A stretch of 64,000 bases of DNA from Garcia nutans (taxonomy: Eukaryota > Streptophyta > Magnoliopsida > Malpighiales > Euphorbiaceae): the NCBI GenBank assembly GCA_947685225.1, contig CANTUV010000008.1, positions 37,006,001 through 37,070,000 of the forward strand. The letters are read 5' to 3'. Each line of letters starts with the position of its first letter. Within the stretch, counting starts at the first letter, position 1. The notes under the pieces are model-generated. The model worked only from the letters and a program-made list of their open reading frames with translations. It ran no database searches and was not told the origin of the DNA. Position numbers and translations under genes: made by a program. This document shows positions 1-12,235 of this stretch, piece after piece.

Positions 1-711
1 CAAATCTCCATTTCGAATCTAACTCTTTATTAGCAGTACAAATCTCCATTTCGAATCAACCTTAGGAATACAACATTTGTTTTCTATACCTACATTTCTA
101 ATTCATACCCTCTGTTTTGATAAGGAGGGAAGAACTTTGCCCATTCTTTTGTAATTCTGGAGCTTATCTCCCCTTTCTATAAAAATACACTTTGAAGGGC
201 ATATGCTTTTGTAATTCTGCACTGCGCCTTTGTTGTTTCAAAGTCGTGAATGCGATTGGTTTTTTTTTTCTAGGTTTTTTTTTAATCTCTATCAAAGCTT
301 ATCAGAAGAAGTACTGAGAAAAGATGTGGGTGAAGAAATGGCTAAATCTATGGCTGAACAAGTAAAGATGGGGAAATCGATTCACAAGAAAATTTTGGTG
401 ATGGAATTGAAGAAATCGCCGGAATCTGATATGACTTTTTTCATTTTTGGATGCCGATTCCGGTTCCGATCGGCATTCGATTCTTATTCGGTAGCTTGTG
501 AGGCATTCTCTGAACAGCATCAAAACAAACAGTTTCGCTTCTTATATTCATGTTCTTCGCTTCCGATCGCTGTTAATATCAAACTGCTTTGATAGGGTTT
601 TCGTCTCCTTATTTTTTTTCTTTTTTTAAAAAATAAACTTTTTTTAGCGGTTCGTGTTTTAGTTTTGGCTCTTTACTCTCTCTTCATTTTACTGTCATTT
701 TGTTGTTGATA
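1..711 (+). promoter_or_regulatory. Upstream region and probable 5' UTR of the WNK gene
   Basis: This stretch precedes the WNK start codon. A TATA-like TATAAAAAT lies at about 178-186, which would place transcription start near 210 and give a 5' UTR of roughly 500 nt. A 5'-UTR intron is possible but not demonstrable. A 19-bp direct repeat (CAAATCTCCATTTCGAATC) occurs at 1-19 and 40-58. A long open frame at 230-592 has no ATG at its start and no recognisable protein, so I do not call it a gene. Confidence 0.35.
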
Positions 712-3354
712 ATGGAGTTTGGTTCACGTGAGGATGATGGTGAGTTTTCAGAGAAAGATCTGACTGGTCGATACATTCGGGTATGTATGGATTCACTGAA
801 ATTTTCCTCATTTTTTTGTTTAGTGGCTCTGAAAATTGAATAAACTGAATGAAAAATTGTATTATTGTGATGTGTTATTATGTTTTTGTGACTGGAAATT
901 GGTTGTTTAATCTCAGCTGACCAGAGATTCTGGAATAAATAAGGGGAATTAGCTATATTCATGCCTTTTGTCGTCTAATGAAAGTCAATTTTGAATGAAT
1001 TTATGTTTATTGTGACTGGCATTAAAAAATCAATGGTGATATTAGAGTGATCATTTTCAATGTTATTGTTTGACTTACTGTAATTAATGATGATTTGTTG
1101 AATTAGCTCTTTACTAGATTTAGTGAATGATATGACCTTTATTTGATTTGTTTTTCCTCCTTCAGTATGATGAAATCTTGGGGAATGGTGCATTCAAGAC
1201 TGTGTATAGTTCTGCAACCTATCCTCTTTAATTTTGCTTTCTTTTTTTTAAATTCTTTACATTAGTGCTAGTTTTGTTAAAATGATATATCAGTTGACTT
1301 GGTCATTTTCCTGCTTTGATTCACTTTTTATTACAAATAGATATAAGGCATTCGATGAAGTTGATGGAATTGAAGTTGCGTGGAACCAAGTATGTATTGA
1401 AGATGCGTTGCAGTCACCTGACCAGCTTGAAAGATTATACTCAGAGGTTCATCTGCTGAAGTCACTGAAACATGAAAATATCATGAAATTCTACAATTCT
1501 TGGGTGGATGATAAGAATAAGACTATTAACATGATAACAAAATTATTCAATTCTGGGAGTTTGAGGCTGTGAGTTTCTTTAGCTGTTTCATTTATGTGTG
1601 TGTGTGTATTTTTTTTTCCATGTTCGTGCATATTTTTTTTCCGTGTTTGTGCCTTGTATGATTTATGGCTTTTTCTTTGGGCTTTAGATACCGTAGGAAG
1701 CATAAGAATGTTGATATGAAGGCCATAAAGAACTGGGCTAGACAGATCCTACGAGGCTTACACTATTTGCATTGTCATAAGCCTCCTGTTGTTCATCGTG
1801 ATTTGAAATGTGACAATATATTTGTTAACAGAAACAATGGGGAAGTTAAAATTGGAGATCTAGGACTAGCTACTGTCATGCAGCAGCCCACAGTCCGAAG
1901 TGTTATAAGTAATGGCTTCAATTTCTCTGGAATCTGTTTGGCTCTAAAGAAACCATCATATACTGAAACTTTCTATCCTTTCTTGATTTTGCAGGTACTC
2001 CTGAATTCATGGCTCCAGAACTATATGAAGAGGAATACAATGAGCTTGTCGACATTTATTCTTTTTGCATGTGCATGATAGAAATGGTTACTTGTGAATA
2101 TCCATATAATGAATGCAAGAACCCGGCACACATATATAAGAAGGTTACTTTGGTGGGTTTGAGCTTAAGGCTCTTTGCAATTAGCAATTTAGTGCCCTTT
2201 TACTTTTAACCTGTTGTCTCGTAACTTCTGTTATCTTCTTTTATTTCAGGGCATAAAGCCTGCTTCTCTTGGTAAAGTAAATGATCCTCAATTTAAGCAG
2301 TTCATAGAGAAGTGTCTAGTCCCAGCATCTATGAGATTACCTACAATAGAACTCTTGAGAGACCCTTTCCTAGCAACTGAAAATTCAAAGGAACCTATTT
2401 CTGTGTCTTTAAGTTTACCAGATCTTGTTTCCAAACAAGTAATCTTACAGCAATTGGAATCTCATCCCATGGATATTGACCCTAACCATAAGAAGCTTTC
2501 GATCAGCTCTTGTACAAAAAGCTTTGATGAGGTTCTACAGCTTTCACCGTCAGAATTGGAGAGGTTTACTGAGAACAATGAATTCAGATTAAGAGGAGAG
2601 AAAAATGATGATAATACAATTTCATTGACTCTGCGCATTGTCGAAAGATGTGGTGGGTTTATCTTTGTTACAATTGTTAGCGTGCTGCATGTATTCCTTT
2701 TACTGTATTCTGAATAATGTTGTTTTTGTAACAGGTGGACTAAGAAATATCCATTTTACTTTTTATCTTGATTCTGACACTACACTTTCAATAGCTCAAG
2801 AGATGGTTGAACAGCTAGATTTGTCAAATGAAGATGTGGCTATTATTGCTGAGTTGATTGATGCCTTGATAATGAAGCTTGTTCCTTGCTGGAGTCCTTC
2901 ACTTGGAAGTACTTTAAGTCTACCAAATGTTTCTTCTAGATTACAAAATGTTGCAACGTCCAAGGCTGTTAGGGAAAATGATTTATTGCCCTTGGATAAT
3001 GGGAAGGGTCAAGAGACTCAAGAATCAATCTGTTCATACATAACAACTGAATTTCATATGGCAATTGCTTCTAATAAGAGTACTAACAAGCCTGTGGGAT
3101 CTTCTGATTATGCTTCTGAGTTGAACACATTTGATTTTGGCTCTGATATTGTGATGCATGTTGATGGTGTTTCTGAGAAATCCATAAAAAGTTCTGAGAA
3201 TCCAGATAAAGATGAGCAGGATGAGCTAAAGCATGAATTCGACGCTATCCGTATGCAGTACAATCAGTGCTTCCGTGAACTCATGAGGCTGAGAGAGGAA
3301 GCGATAGAAAATGCCAAAAAGAAGTGGACAACAAAGAAGGTTCCTGTCATGTGA
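712..3354 (+). CDS. Plant WNK (with-no-lysine) Ser/Thr kinase, WNK4/WNK5-like, 7 coding exons
   Basis: Exons are 712-780, 1166-1203, 1341-1568, 1688-1908, 1995-2152, 2250-2652 and 2735-3354, all with GT-AG introns, joining to 578 aa in one frame. The ATG at 712 starts a short N-terminus running into the kinase domain (about residues 20-280). WNK hallmarks are visible: the ATP-binding Lys is in strand 2 (GAFKTV, K34), and Asn51 (VAWNQ) occupies the usual lysine site. Also present are HRDLKCDN (148-155), DLG in place of DFG (169-171), the activation-loop Ser183 and APEL (192-195). An OSR1-C-like autoinhibitory domain (LTLRI...FTFYLDSDT) spans about 358-425, and the C-terminus looks coiled-coil. 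WNKs are cytosolic kinases that in plants affect flowering time, the clock and ion or osmotic responses. Oddities: Cys210 and Ser186 replace conserved glycines, and Lys103 replaces a usual Glu. The WNK4/5 assignment is from remembered family resemblance. Confidence 0.9.
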
Positions 3355-3643
3355 TTCCTTACATTCTCTTAGAATTTCTTTTCTCCTCCACTTTACTGGT
3401 GATAACATTAGAAGAAGCCTTTTTTTTTTGGCACTTTACTGGTGATAACATTAGATGATGACTAGTGTATGCCTTCGGCTTAGTTTTTACTTTTGAAAGT
3501 GTTCATACTTTAATACTTTGAAATGTTTAAAACTTATATATTGTAATGACTTTTGAATTATGTTAGTTTAACTAACTATTGCATTTTATATATATGAAAA
3601 TTGGTGTAAATTTAGATTTATGTAATTAAATTGTAAATATTAT
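3355..3643. other. 3' flank of the WNK gene
   Basis: AT-rich sequence after the stop codon, presumably holding the 3' UTR and polyadenylation site. A 24-bp direct repeat (core ACTGGTGATAACATTAGA) occurs at 3389-3412 and 3432-3455. It looks like a small local duplication. Nothing else is recognisable. Confidence 0.5.
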
Positions 3644-4068
3644 TACTACAGGTGTGTATTTTATATATAAAATCCATACAATGACACAAAAATTGTAAAT
3701 TCATTACATCTGCGACGGCATCTGCGCTGGAATTTGAGATGGAAAACACCACGGCATATATACTCCAGAACATCTGCTACGACCTTTGTGACGGATTTGC
3801 GACGAGCTTTGCGACGAATTCTGCGACGGAAAATCTGCAACGACAATCTGCGACGGATTTGCGACGGTTACTATTTGCCCGTGAAAATTTGAGTGACAAA
3901 TTTGCAACCGCCTAGTGGTAGCAAATCGGTCGCAATCTGCGACGGCCTATCGCAAAATTGAAAATTGCGACGCCTTTTTTATTAATGGATCGTATCCATC
4001 GCAGACGAATTTGCGACGGATCTGCGACGGATTCTGTCCATTGCAGATAGCGTTTTTTTTTTGTAGTG
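3644..4068. mobile_element. CACTA-like MITE, about 425 bp
   Basis: The right end reads TTTTTTTGTAGTG, the reverse complement of the CACTACAAAAA terminus typical of CACTA (En/Spm) elements. The left end reads TACTACAGG, one mismatch from CACTACA. The two ends are flanked by the trinucleotide TAT at 3641-3643 and 4069-4071, the 3-bp duplication expected for CACTA. The interior holds about ten copies of TGCGACGG or close variants, like the subterminal repeats bound by CACTA transposases. There is no coding capacity, so it would be non-autonomous. A 3-bp TSD in AT-rich DNA could arise by chance. Confidence 0.5.
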
Positions 4069-4690
4069 TATCCTTACGGCTTTGGCTATGTATTCCATTC
4101 TTTGATCTTCTTGCTTCTTCACCTTAGTGATCATAATACTTGTCAAAAGTATCACAATAACTTAGGGTAGGTTATCGGGATTTGTAAGGCAATGAAAAGA
4201 AAGCTAAAATTTTATGAAGCCTCAAAGGGACAACTAGGGATTGATATTTAATTGGGTGGATACTAGTTGTTGGCTAACCAAACAATGCCTAGATCATCTC
4301 TCCCTTAAATAAGCAGAGTTCAATTTTGCCTTAAAATTTTGTCAAAGCATGTTTTAAGACTGACCAGGACCTAGACAAAGGTAATTATGCAGAAGCCCTC
4401 TCTAAGTAAGCATACACAACTCAATGCTATAGAGCAATTCCCTCACCTAGTAAAGTCATTCGAATCATGATGCCTAGATACACTAATTTATAAATATCAA
4501 GTTAAATTCCTCATTAGTTGAGCACCAAAATGAACAAATACCAATAAAAATTTTGACAAAAATAATTTATTTCAAGCAACTTTAAATTTGAAAAACACAA
4601 TTGTTCCAATTAGATATTAAAGAAAGCAAAATTGAAAAGCAACATTCAAGCTAAGGAAAGTTTGTTGAGTTAAGCTTCTTCTCCTTTCAC
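4069..4690 (-). repeat. Fragment of retroelement 3' region, inverted relative to 51356-51765
   Basis: Positions about 4075-4490 match, in reverse complement, the sequence at about 51356-51765, with perhaps 85% identity by eye. The match stops exactly at the border of the CACTA-like MITE at 4068. The rest, to 4690, is AT-rich and unrecognised. The other copy lies upstream of a purine tract and an LTR-like start, so this is probably the 3' noncoding part of an LTR retrotransposon. It abuts the decayed gag that starts at 4695. Confidence 0.5.
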
Positions 4691-4694
4691 ATCT

Positions 4695-6065
4695 TCAATA
4701 TTCCCCATCTTGAAAGGACGATAAGACAAGATCTTTCTCCAATCCTCCTCCCATCATGAAAGTTGTTGGTGGTGGCACTCTGTTGAACCTAGGCAGAGGA
4801 TTACTTTTGGTGTTGGGCTTATCCGGCTCAGGCAATTTTCCACTATCAATTAAATTCTGGATCTCATGCCTCAACTTCATACAATTGTCCATTTCGTGTC
4901 CAGACCTTTGATGGAATTGGCAAAATGCATTAGTATCAAAGTTAGGTGGAAGAGGATTAGGCAAAGGACGAGGAGTCAAAAGTTGTAACAATCCCTTCTT
5001 CTGTAGCTTATTAAGAACCCAAGATAGCGACTTCCCTAATTTTGAAAACTGCCTCATTCCTCCTTGACTAGTGGCATTAACATCAGCTTCCTATTGTGTA
5101 CTTTGATTGCTAGGTTGATAATTTCCTTTCTCATTCCTTCTTGCTGAAAAGCGGTTCTTCTCCCTTTCCCACTTTTTGATTTGCATGCTAGCTTGCAAAA
5201 GGTCTTTGAAATCCCTTATAAGGGTGTGAGACAGCCTCTCACGAAGGTTAGGTAGGATGCCTCTGACTATCATTCTGATCTAATCTGATTCACCAGGCCT
5301 CTTCTTGAGCAAAGCCACCTTATTCCTCCATCTCTTCACATAGTCCACAAAATTCTCATTTGGCCTTTGTCTAATGGACTCAATTTCCATTAAGGTAACT
5401 TCCAGCTCGACATTGTACCCATATTGCTTAATGAAAGCCTTATACAATGTGTCCCAATCTTTTTGAGTGCTTTCTTCTAAGGTGTTGAACCAATTTTGGA
5501 CAACAGGGTCTATTGAGAGCATGAAATATCTTAGAGTTTGAGCCTTAGTGGCTCGGGCAGACTGCATAGCAGTGATGTACTACTTCACATGGAGATGAGG
5601 ATTTCCAGTACCATTGTACCTAGCGAAGGAAGGCATCTTGAACTCATAAGGGACCTCCTCATCTTGTTCGAATAATTTGTCGATCTTGGACATCTCTTCG
5701 ATTTTTAGCTTCTTCTCAAATTTCTTTTCTAAATCAGCAATCATCTTCTCAACATCAGATGTCTCAGTCTTTTTAATAGTTATCTTCTCAACAACCTTCA
5801 GCTCCTTTTTCTCTTGAGGATATTGGAAGTATTGAGCCAAGTCATCATGATCATCAATGATCACCTTATCATCATCAAAAACCACTTCACCAACTTTAGC
5901 CTTCCCCTTGTCCTTTGGCTTCTTGGTGTTAGGTGATGCTTCGGCATTGTTCCCTAAAATTGCAACCAATTGGTTCTTCATGGTCTAGACGAGGGCCTCC
6001 TTTATTTCTTCCATCTTGGCATTGAGGGCGTCATCCACCATTCTTTAAATTTGTTCAGACTCCAT
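4695..6065 (-). pseudogene. Decayed Tat-lineage gag (element B)
   Basis: Three open blocks (4695-5057, 5280-5567, 5580-5981), plus the N-terminal part with an ATG at 6063-6065, match the gag of element C at 47771-49235 block by block. The core reads FMLSIDPVVQNWFNTL and FIKQYGYNVELEV, a retrotransposon capsid pattern. Near the C-terminus CQFHQRSGHEMDNC is a CxxH..H..C zinc-finger-like motif. Gag forms the cytoplasmic particle that packages the element RNA. Stops and frameshifts interrupt it, including a TAG at 5580-5582 also found at the same place in element C. Homology ends near 4700, so protease and pol are missing. Confidence 0.8.
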
Positions 6066-7255
6066 TGCTTTTGGTGAGAAAGTGATTGAGTCATTGCTAG
6101 ATTCTTCATTTTTGGCGTAGGTCAGATTGTCATAAGCTTTCGAACTATCATAATCCAGGGCTGTGAGTCAGAAAGGATTAATGATATGAGATGCAAATGT
6201 ATGCATGTATGCATGTATGCACAAACAATAGACAAAGATAAGTAGAACGTCCCTTCCAACCATATAACTCCCACACACGAATGGCAAGTCTCTTTTCCTA
6301 GATAATATGGTTAACAAAATACCAACATGGGGTATCTTATTTTCAAAAATTTCCCTCGAACGTTTCAACCAATAGTTATATTTTCACAAATGGAAATTAG
6401 TTTATGATAATTCCCATTAATTAGGTTTTAATCCATTTAACCAACTAAAGTAGCTTTTATGCTATATTGGATCAAAACTAAATTAAGAGGTTTATTATAA
6501 ATAGATTTCTCACTTGAAAAAGTAACTAATGATTTATGCCAAAAACAAGCCCATGATTAATTATTCTTAGTATAAACTAGGCTCACAATTAATTTTTGGT
6601 ATTTCATAATTGACCTAAATAATTTGTAAGCTCTTTGTAAGAAAAGGTTGGATGAAATGCAAAAATAGTTTTGTTTGAAAAACCCATTGTAAAAAGAATT
6701 TTTAAAAAATTGATTTTGGGCTTTGTATTTGAGTCATGAGAAAAGAATTTTAATTTGATTTTTAGAAAAATTTCATGTCCAAAAACCATCTTGAAAAGTT
6801 TTGAAAATTGCTTTGGTCTTTTGGACTTTAAAGAAAAATTTATTTGAGCTCACAATGTAATTAGGTCATAATAGAAAAAGAACAAACCAAATAACCCATG
6901 ATTTACGCCAAGACAAATTAACCATAGTCAAACAATAAGCATTTAAGGTAAAACCTAAGGAAAGTAACTAGGCCAATTACATGAGCTTTATTCTTTGGGT
7001 TAAAAGGCTTAGGTTCCTATAGCAAGTATGTACCAAAAGGTACAAGGCTATGAGTGGTTATGCCATGCTTGATCTGCATACCTTGAGTGAAAGTATGGTA
7101 TCACTTACATAACACAACACAGGTAACAAGGGTGTCCTAACTGATGCTCATGATGCAATCTAATATGATGTAATAGATAATACCATGATAAGAAAGAATA
7201 GAATAATATAAAGACCAATGGAATTAACTTCTCTTATCCCCAGTGGAGTCGTCGC
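6066..7255 (-). other. 5' leader of Tat fragment B with degraded primer-binding site
   Basis: This is the untranslated leader between LTR and gag, parallel to 49236-50407 of element C over most of its length. It includes the same GCATGTATG microsatellite near 6200. The PBS next to the LTR reads CGACGACTCC on the - strand (7246-7255) where element C has TGGCGACTCC, so it has decayed. No gene is seen. Confidence 0.65.
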
Positions 7256-8639
7256 TGTGAGCGGGGATTTTTTCCCCCACTCCCGGTGGAATGGTTCTTG
7301 CGACTTTCGCACTATTTAGGCTCGGGGCCTTAAAGAACATGGGCCTAAGCCCGAAGAAAATGGAGTCGCCACTTGGACGGGCTGGGAAAAAGAAGGGGTG
7401 GTTGACTCAATTCCTAAGGAATTCCCAACCCCCTAATGGGTTTGAAAAGTTAGGTACATGTGGGAAAGTTGAAAAATGGCTCAGCACCCCCATAATACCC
7501 GATTCATTGGAACCGGCCTCCTTTTTAGGTCTTAATATTATAAAATTCTTAAGTATAACAATATTATCCATATTTGTAATATCCCAAAGTACACCCTAAA
7601 AGTTTGGAATAATTATTGTTGTATATGGATTTAATGTGTATGTTTGATGGAAAGAGAAAAGAAGTGAAGAGAGTGTATATGTTGTATCTATGGGAATATG
7701 TACAACATATACAAGTTTAATTAATGAAAGTCAAAAGAAAAGAAAAGAATTAATTTTATACCCCAATTTTGATGTATATTGGAATAGTAGTTGTGAGAAG
7801 ATATGTTGGTAAATATGTAAGGAAATATTATAAGTAATAGATGTATATGAGGGATGATATGTATATATGGTATTTGGAAAATATGGAAAAAAATATAAAT
7901 ACAATATATAAGAGATATACATATACCAACATATACATCACATATACATGATGTATAAAATGGTGTAGGAAAAGTAAATTTATATAATTAAATAATAATA
8001 ATAATAAAAGAAAAAGAAGAAAGGAAAGTCAAAAGGGAAAAATATGTGATGGAGGATTTTTGTAATATTTATTTTATGATTATTATATATATATATATGA
8101 TAAGTATGAGAAAAAGAAGAAAAGATCTTCTTTCCTTCTTCTTCTTCTTCTTCTTCAACGAGAGAGAGAGAGAGAGAGAGAGAGAAAGATGTGATTTTGG
8201 TTGGTTTTTACATCAAATTCTTAAGGGCTTTAAGATAATTGAAGGTGGAGATTGAAGATTTGGCAAAATATTCAAGTAAGTGTTCATTCCCTTGTGTGGA
8301 TTTCTATTGATTGAGTTTGTATTTGATATGGTTAGTGTGTGAAGATGATGATAGTGAAAGATTGAAATATATATATGTGTGGAATTGGTATTTAGATGAT
8401 AATAATATGGTTATTTGTGAGGATGATGATGGATTGTTGAGATTGTTTAGTAAGGGTTTCAAATGAATGAATTGGGGAATTGAGTAGTTGATACATGGTG
8501 ATGTATATAATGATTATTATTATGATATATTGAAGTTATATAAGTGTTAAATTGATAAGTAATTGATGAATATAACTAAGATGTTGATTAAGGGTGATGT
8601 AGTATGGGTTTTGAAGTGTTTGTGTTTACATGGATGAGA

Positions 8640-8960
8640 GTTCGAAATGCATGATTTTTGCCTGACACGGCCAGTGACACGGCCATGTTGTTGGGCGTGT
8701 CAACGGTACTGAGTTTAACGTTTGTGACACGACCATTAACACGGCCATGTTACTGAGCGTGTTATAGCTACTGTGAGAAAAAGTAATTGACACGGCCATG
8801 AACAAGCCCGTGTTGTTGGGCGTGTCAATGTTTCTGTGAGGCAGAATGAGTGACACGTCCATCGACACGCCCGTGTTACTAAGCGTGTCAAAGCTTCTGT
8901 GTTGTTGGTTTAGGGCACGATCAGGGACACGCTCGTGTTGTTGAGCGTGTCATGTGTAGA
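8640..8960 (+). repeat. GACACGGCC / GGCGTGTC hairpin repeats in solo LTR
   Basis: About four copies of a roughly 78-bp unit. Each holds GACACGGCCAT or a variant followed by a loop and GGGCGTGTCAA, so each can fold on itself. The repeats are much richer in CG than the LTR around them. The same motif recurs in the LTRs of G and F. Confidence 0.75.
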
Positions 8961-9649
8961 GTTTGCCCTAGTTGGTTCGTATCTATATTATCTCATGTGT
9001 ATCTCTGAGTGAGTGTATATGATCACTTTTTGATTAGGTTTTGAAGAGATTGGGTTGCCCTAATCCAAGTGTTCAAGATTATTGGAAGGTGAGTTTGGTG
9101 TGGTGTGATTGCTCATGAGGTAAGTACAAACCCTATTTGATTGCATATATTTTTATGTCTTTGGACCTTAACACATTTGGTTATAAATGTGTTAAATAAC
9201 CTATTACATTGATGATGCATATGAATAATGCTATGTATATATGTTAATGATGAAATATGAAATGTAAAAGATATGATGATCATTAAAAAGGTATGTGTAA
9301 TGCCTTATGATGAATACTTGAATGATGAATTGCTTTTATATGATTTGAGCCTAATGAGATGTAATGCCATTGTTGTTGGCTATAATGATACAAATGAAAT
9401 GAATGAGGCATGGTTGTTTAAATGATGATGTCCAATACAATTGAGTATGTATACTCAATTGATGAGATGTGAAGCCATTGTTCTTGGCTATAATGATGCA
9501 AATGAGATAAATGAGGCATGGATGCCTAAATGATGATGAGAAAATGAGAATGAAATTGATAATGAATTAATGAATGAATTGTGTGTCTAATATGTTATTC
9601 ATTTTCAGAGATTTGTTGTTGGTGGCATGCCTAATAGTAACAATCTCTT

Positions 9650-9870
9650 GAAGTTAGGTTGGGCTAAATCCTTGAAGCCAAGTTGGGTTGAAGTTTAGCA
9701 TGCTTAACTCCCCTTGAAGCTTGGTTGGGTCTAGTCCTTGAAGCCTAATTGAGATGTTACAACCCTTGAAGCTAGGTTGGGTTTGGTTCTTGAAGTCAAG
9801 TTGGGTTGATACTTAGCATGCTTTGTTCCCCTTGAAGCTTGGTTGAACCTAAATCCTTGAAGCCTAGTTG
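9650..9870 (+). repeat. CCTTGAAGC...GTTGGG short repeats in solo LTR
   Basis: About ten imperfect copies of a 22-25-bp unit built on CCTTGAAGC followed by (A/T)AGTTGGG. They sit between GGTGGCATGCCTAA and AACTCTGAAA landmarks. The same array is present in solo LTR G (29570-29720) and, inverted, in the LTRs of element F. Element E has a different module at this place. Confidence 0.75.
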
Positions 9871-10373
9871 GGATAATGATAATGATAAATGAGATAATTA
9901 AACCAAAACATTAACTCTGAAAGTTGAATGGCATATTAGTGTCTTTGGGCCCATGCTTGTCTTTGTTTAAATGTGATTTATGAAATGTGAAATGGATGAA
10001 TAATGAGACTCATGCTTGCCTTTGTTGGAAATGTGATTCATGAATGGTGAATTGTGAATAATGAAGTAATTGAATAAAATAAGGACATGTAATGTTATAA
10101 AATATGGCTTGAGAAGCTAAGTTGAAAGATGAGATTCTGAAAATATGGTATGACATGTAATATGTGTATTGATGTAGACATTGTGAGTATTAGTTATGGA
10201 ATTGTGGTTGGTGTTAATGATATGTATATATGTATATAATATATGAGATTAGTAGAGATATATGAAAGGTGTAATTGAAAAGGGAAAACATGATAAGAAA
10301 CTAATGATACATGAAGTTAATATATATATGTTTGAATTTCTGTAATGTATGTTTATATTATTTATCTGTACTA

Positions 10374-10412
10374 CTAAGCACTTGGGCTTAGCGCGGTTGT
10401 GTAATCGTGCAG
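10374..10412 (+). repeat. Conserved double hairpin of Tekay LTR, solo LTR copy
   Basis: CTAAGCacttgGGCTTAG is followed by a degenerate GCGCGGTT...AATCGTGC pair. It is followed directly by AG|GTGAGT, a consensus 5' splice site. This copy has an altered second stem compared with those in E, F and G. Confidence 0.6.
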
Positions 10413-12044
10413 GTGAGTAGGTGGTAGATTTGAAGTCAATCATTATGTCACGAGAAGAGTAAGAATATGTCGAGACCAACTAGAAGGTGATGCATACATG
10501 TATAATATAATTGTGTTGTATTTCTGACAAGAATGTATTCATATGTATAAATGAAGTTTTGGTAAAGTTAAGATCATTATATATATGTAAGATCATTAAA
10601 AGTATAATGATTTTGTAAATGTTGTTTAAATTAATGTAATATTGTTTGAACTCAGCTAAAGGTTTTTAAATTGTAACTAAAAGTGACATTCTTATACTTT
10701 ATATACGTACTGTATGTATACCCGGTATATGTATAGTATTTATATAAGGTATGGGGGTGTTACAATATTACATGCAATAATTAAAATAAAACATCATTAT
10801 ATTAAAATCAAAGCAATGTCCAAACAAAACAAATAAATGGACACCCATCCAAGGATGGAAACATGTCCTTACATCGTCCATGTCTAAAGCTAAATAGAAG
10901 GTAGAAATGTGTCCTTTACATTGGTCCAAAGAATTTAAAATAACTTAAATTACATAAGGTTCAACTAATGAGGTACCCATAAAAGGAAACATACCTCTTA
11001 CATGGTAAATTCCAAAATAAATTAATAATGATAATAAAGGAAACATTCATCCATAAATTAAATAAATCCATCACAGATCAAATAAGTCATCCATGAAAAC
11101 ATATAACGAATCCAATAAATAACTAAAACCAAGGTTTATATCATTACACAAACAAAATTAGGGTTTAAAGAATTAGGGTCTGGAAATTAGGGTTTATAAT
11201 TTTAAAAGATTGGAATTAAGGTTTAAGATTTTTTTTAAGTTTACTGGATGGGGATTTCTAGATTCATTGGATTTTGGCTTAAGAATTTGTGAATTTACTG
11301 GATGAGGGTTTGAAAAATTAAGGTTTTTGATTTATCATTTTAGAAGAAATATTGATTTGGGAAATAAATTCAGATTTTGGAAAAAAATTAGGATTTCAAG
11401 ACTTTAATGGAATAATTTAGGGTTTAAAGTTTTGGAAAAAATAGTTTAGGGTTTTAAAGTTTTGGAAACAAAAGAACAGTTTAGGGTTTTGATAATTTAA
11501 TCAATGACTTAGGTTACTGGATGAATGGAAAATCTAATTTATAAAACATATGATTAGGGTTTAATAATTAATAATTTAGGTTAGTGAAAGACTCAATATC
11601 AAAGCAAATAATAGAAACACTAAAAAGAAAATATGGCAATACTATCATATGCTTAAATAATTCATGAATCAAAATATAAGAATGCCGTAAATATAAACAA
11701 ATTAAAGATTTATAATCAAACCTGCATCGTTGGTTCCACCACAATTGACTCGGGCTGAACAAGAATCAAAGACAGCATTGCTGCCTTTGATGGATTGATG
11801 ATTGATGAGTGCTACTTTTTGCTAATTTATTTTGTTGTTTTCTGCTTTGCTGCTTAATCTCTCTTAATGTTAATTGCCGATCCCCCTTCTCTTTTTCTTT
11901 CCTCCCTTTTTTTGTATTAAGACTTCTTATTTATAGGCAAACCAATAAAAAAACCCTAAACATAAATCTGATATTTTGTCTTTCAGACGAATTCTAAGCT
12001 CTTTAGGAAATTTCGGTAGAAAAAATCTAAAGAAACCAATTGAA

Positions 12045-12235
12045 ACCATGTCGATCTGGGCAACTAGATCGACATGAGTTAAGGCCATGTCGATCTGGTT
12101 GTCTAGGTCAGCATGAGTCTCACTCATGTCTACCTGGTAGCCCAGGTCGACATGAGTCCAACCCCATGTCGATCTGGGCTGCCAGATCAACATGAGGCAT
12201 GCTCATGTCGACCTAAGCCTCAATTGCTTATGTCG
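12045..12235 (-). repeat. Hairpin tandem repeats CATGTCGATCTGG in Tat LTR
   Basis: Four to five units of about 45 bp, each an inverted repeat such as CATGTCGATCTGG...CTAGATCGACATG. One unit has ACCTGG...CCAGGT where another has ATCTGG...CCAGAT, so both arms differ together. Confidence 0.75.

Larger units (their letters stand above)
7575..10764 (+). mobile_element. Solo LTR of a Tekay-like chromovirus, 3190 bp
   Basis: It begins TGTAATATCCC and ends GGGGTGTTACA, matching in inverse orientation the LTR termini of elements E and F. A perfect 5-bp target duplication ATATT flanks it (7570-7574 and 10765-10769). No internal region or second LTR is present, so it is a solo LTR left by LTR-LTR recombination. 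It contains a (CTT)n/(GA)n microsatellite at about 8138-8186, hairpin repeats at 8640-8960, CCTTGAAGC repeats at 9650-9870 and the conserved double hairpin at 10374-10412. Confidence 0.93.

Noticed and set aside
230..592. A 120-codon open frame before the WNK start
   Set aside because: Its start is not ATG, the protein has no recognisable features, and it lies in the likely 5' UTR.
8138..8186. CTT and GA microsatellite giving an Arg/Glu repeat in an open frame
   Set aside because: Simple sequence in a solo LTR, not coding.
9650..9870. Regularly spaced short repeats that look CRISPR-like
   Set aside because: Plant nuclear LTR, no constant repeat with unique spacers and no cas genes.
11927..12193. 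Open frame with a periodic peptide (HVDLxxQIDM)
   Set aside because: The periodicity comes from the hairpin DNA repeat in the Tat LTR.
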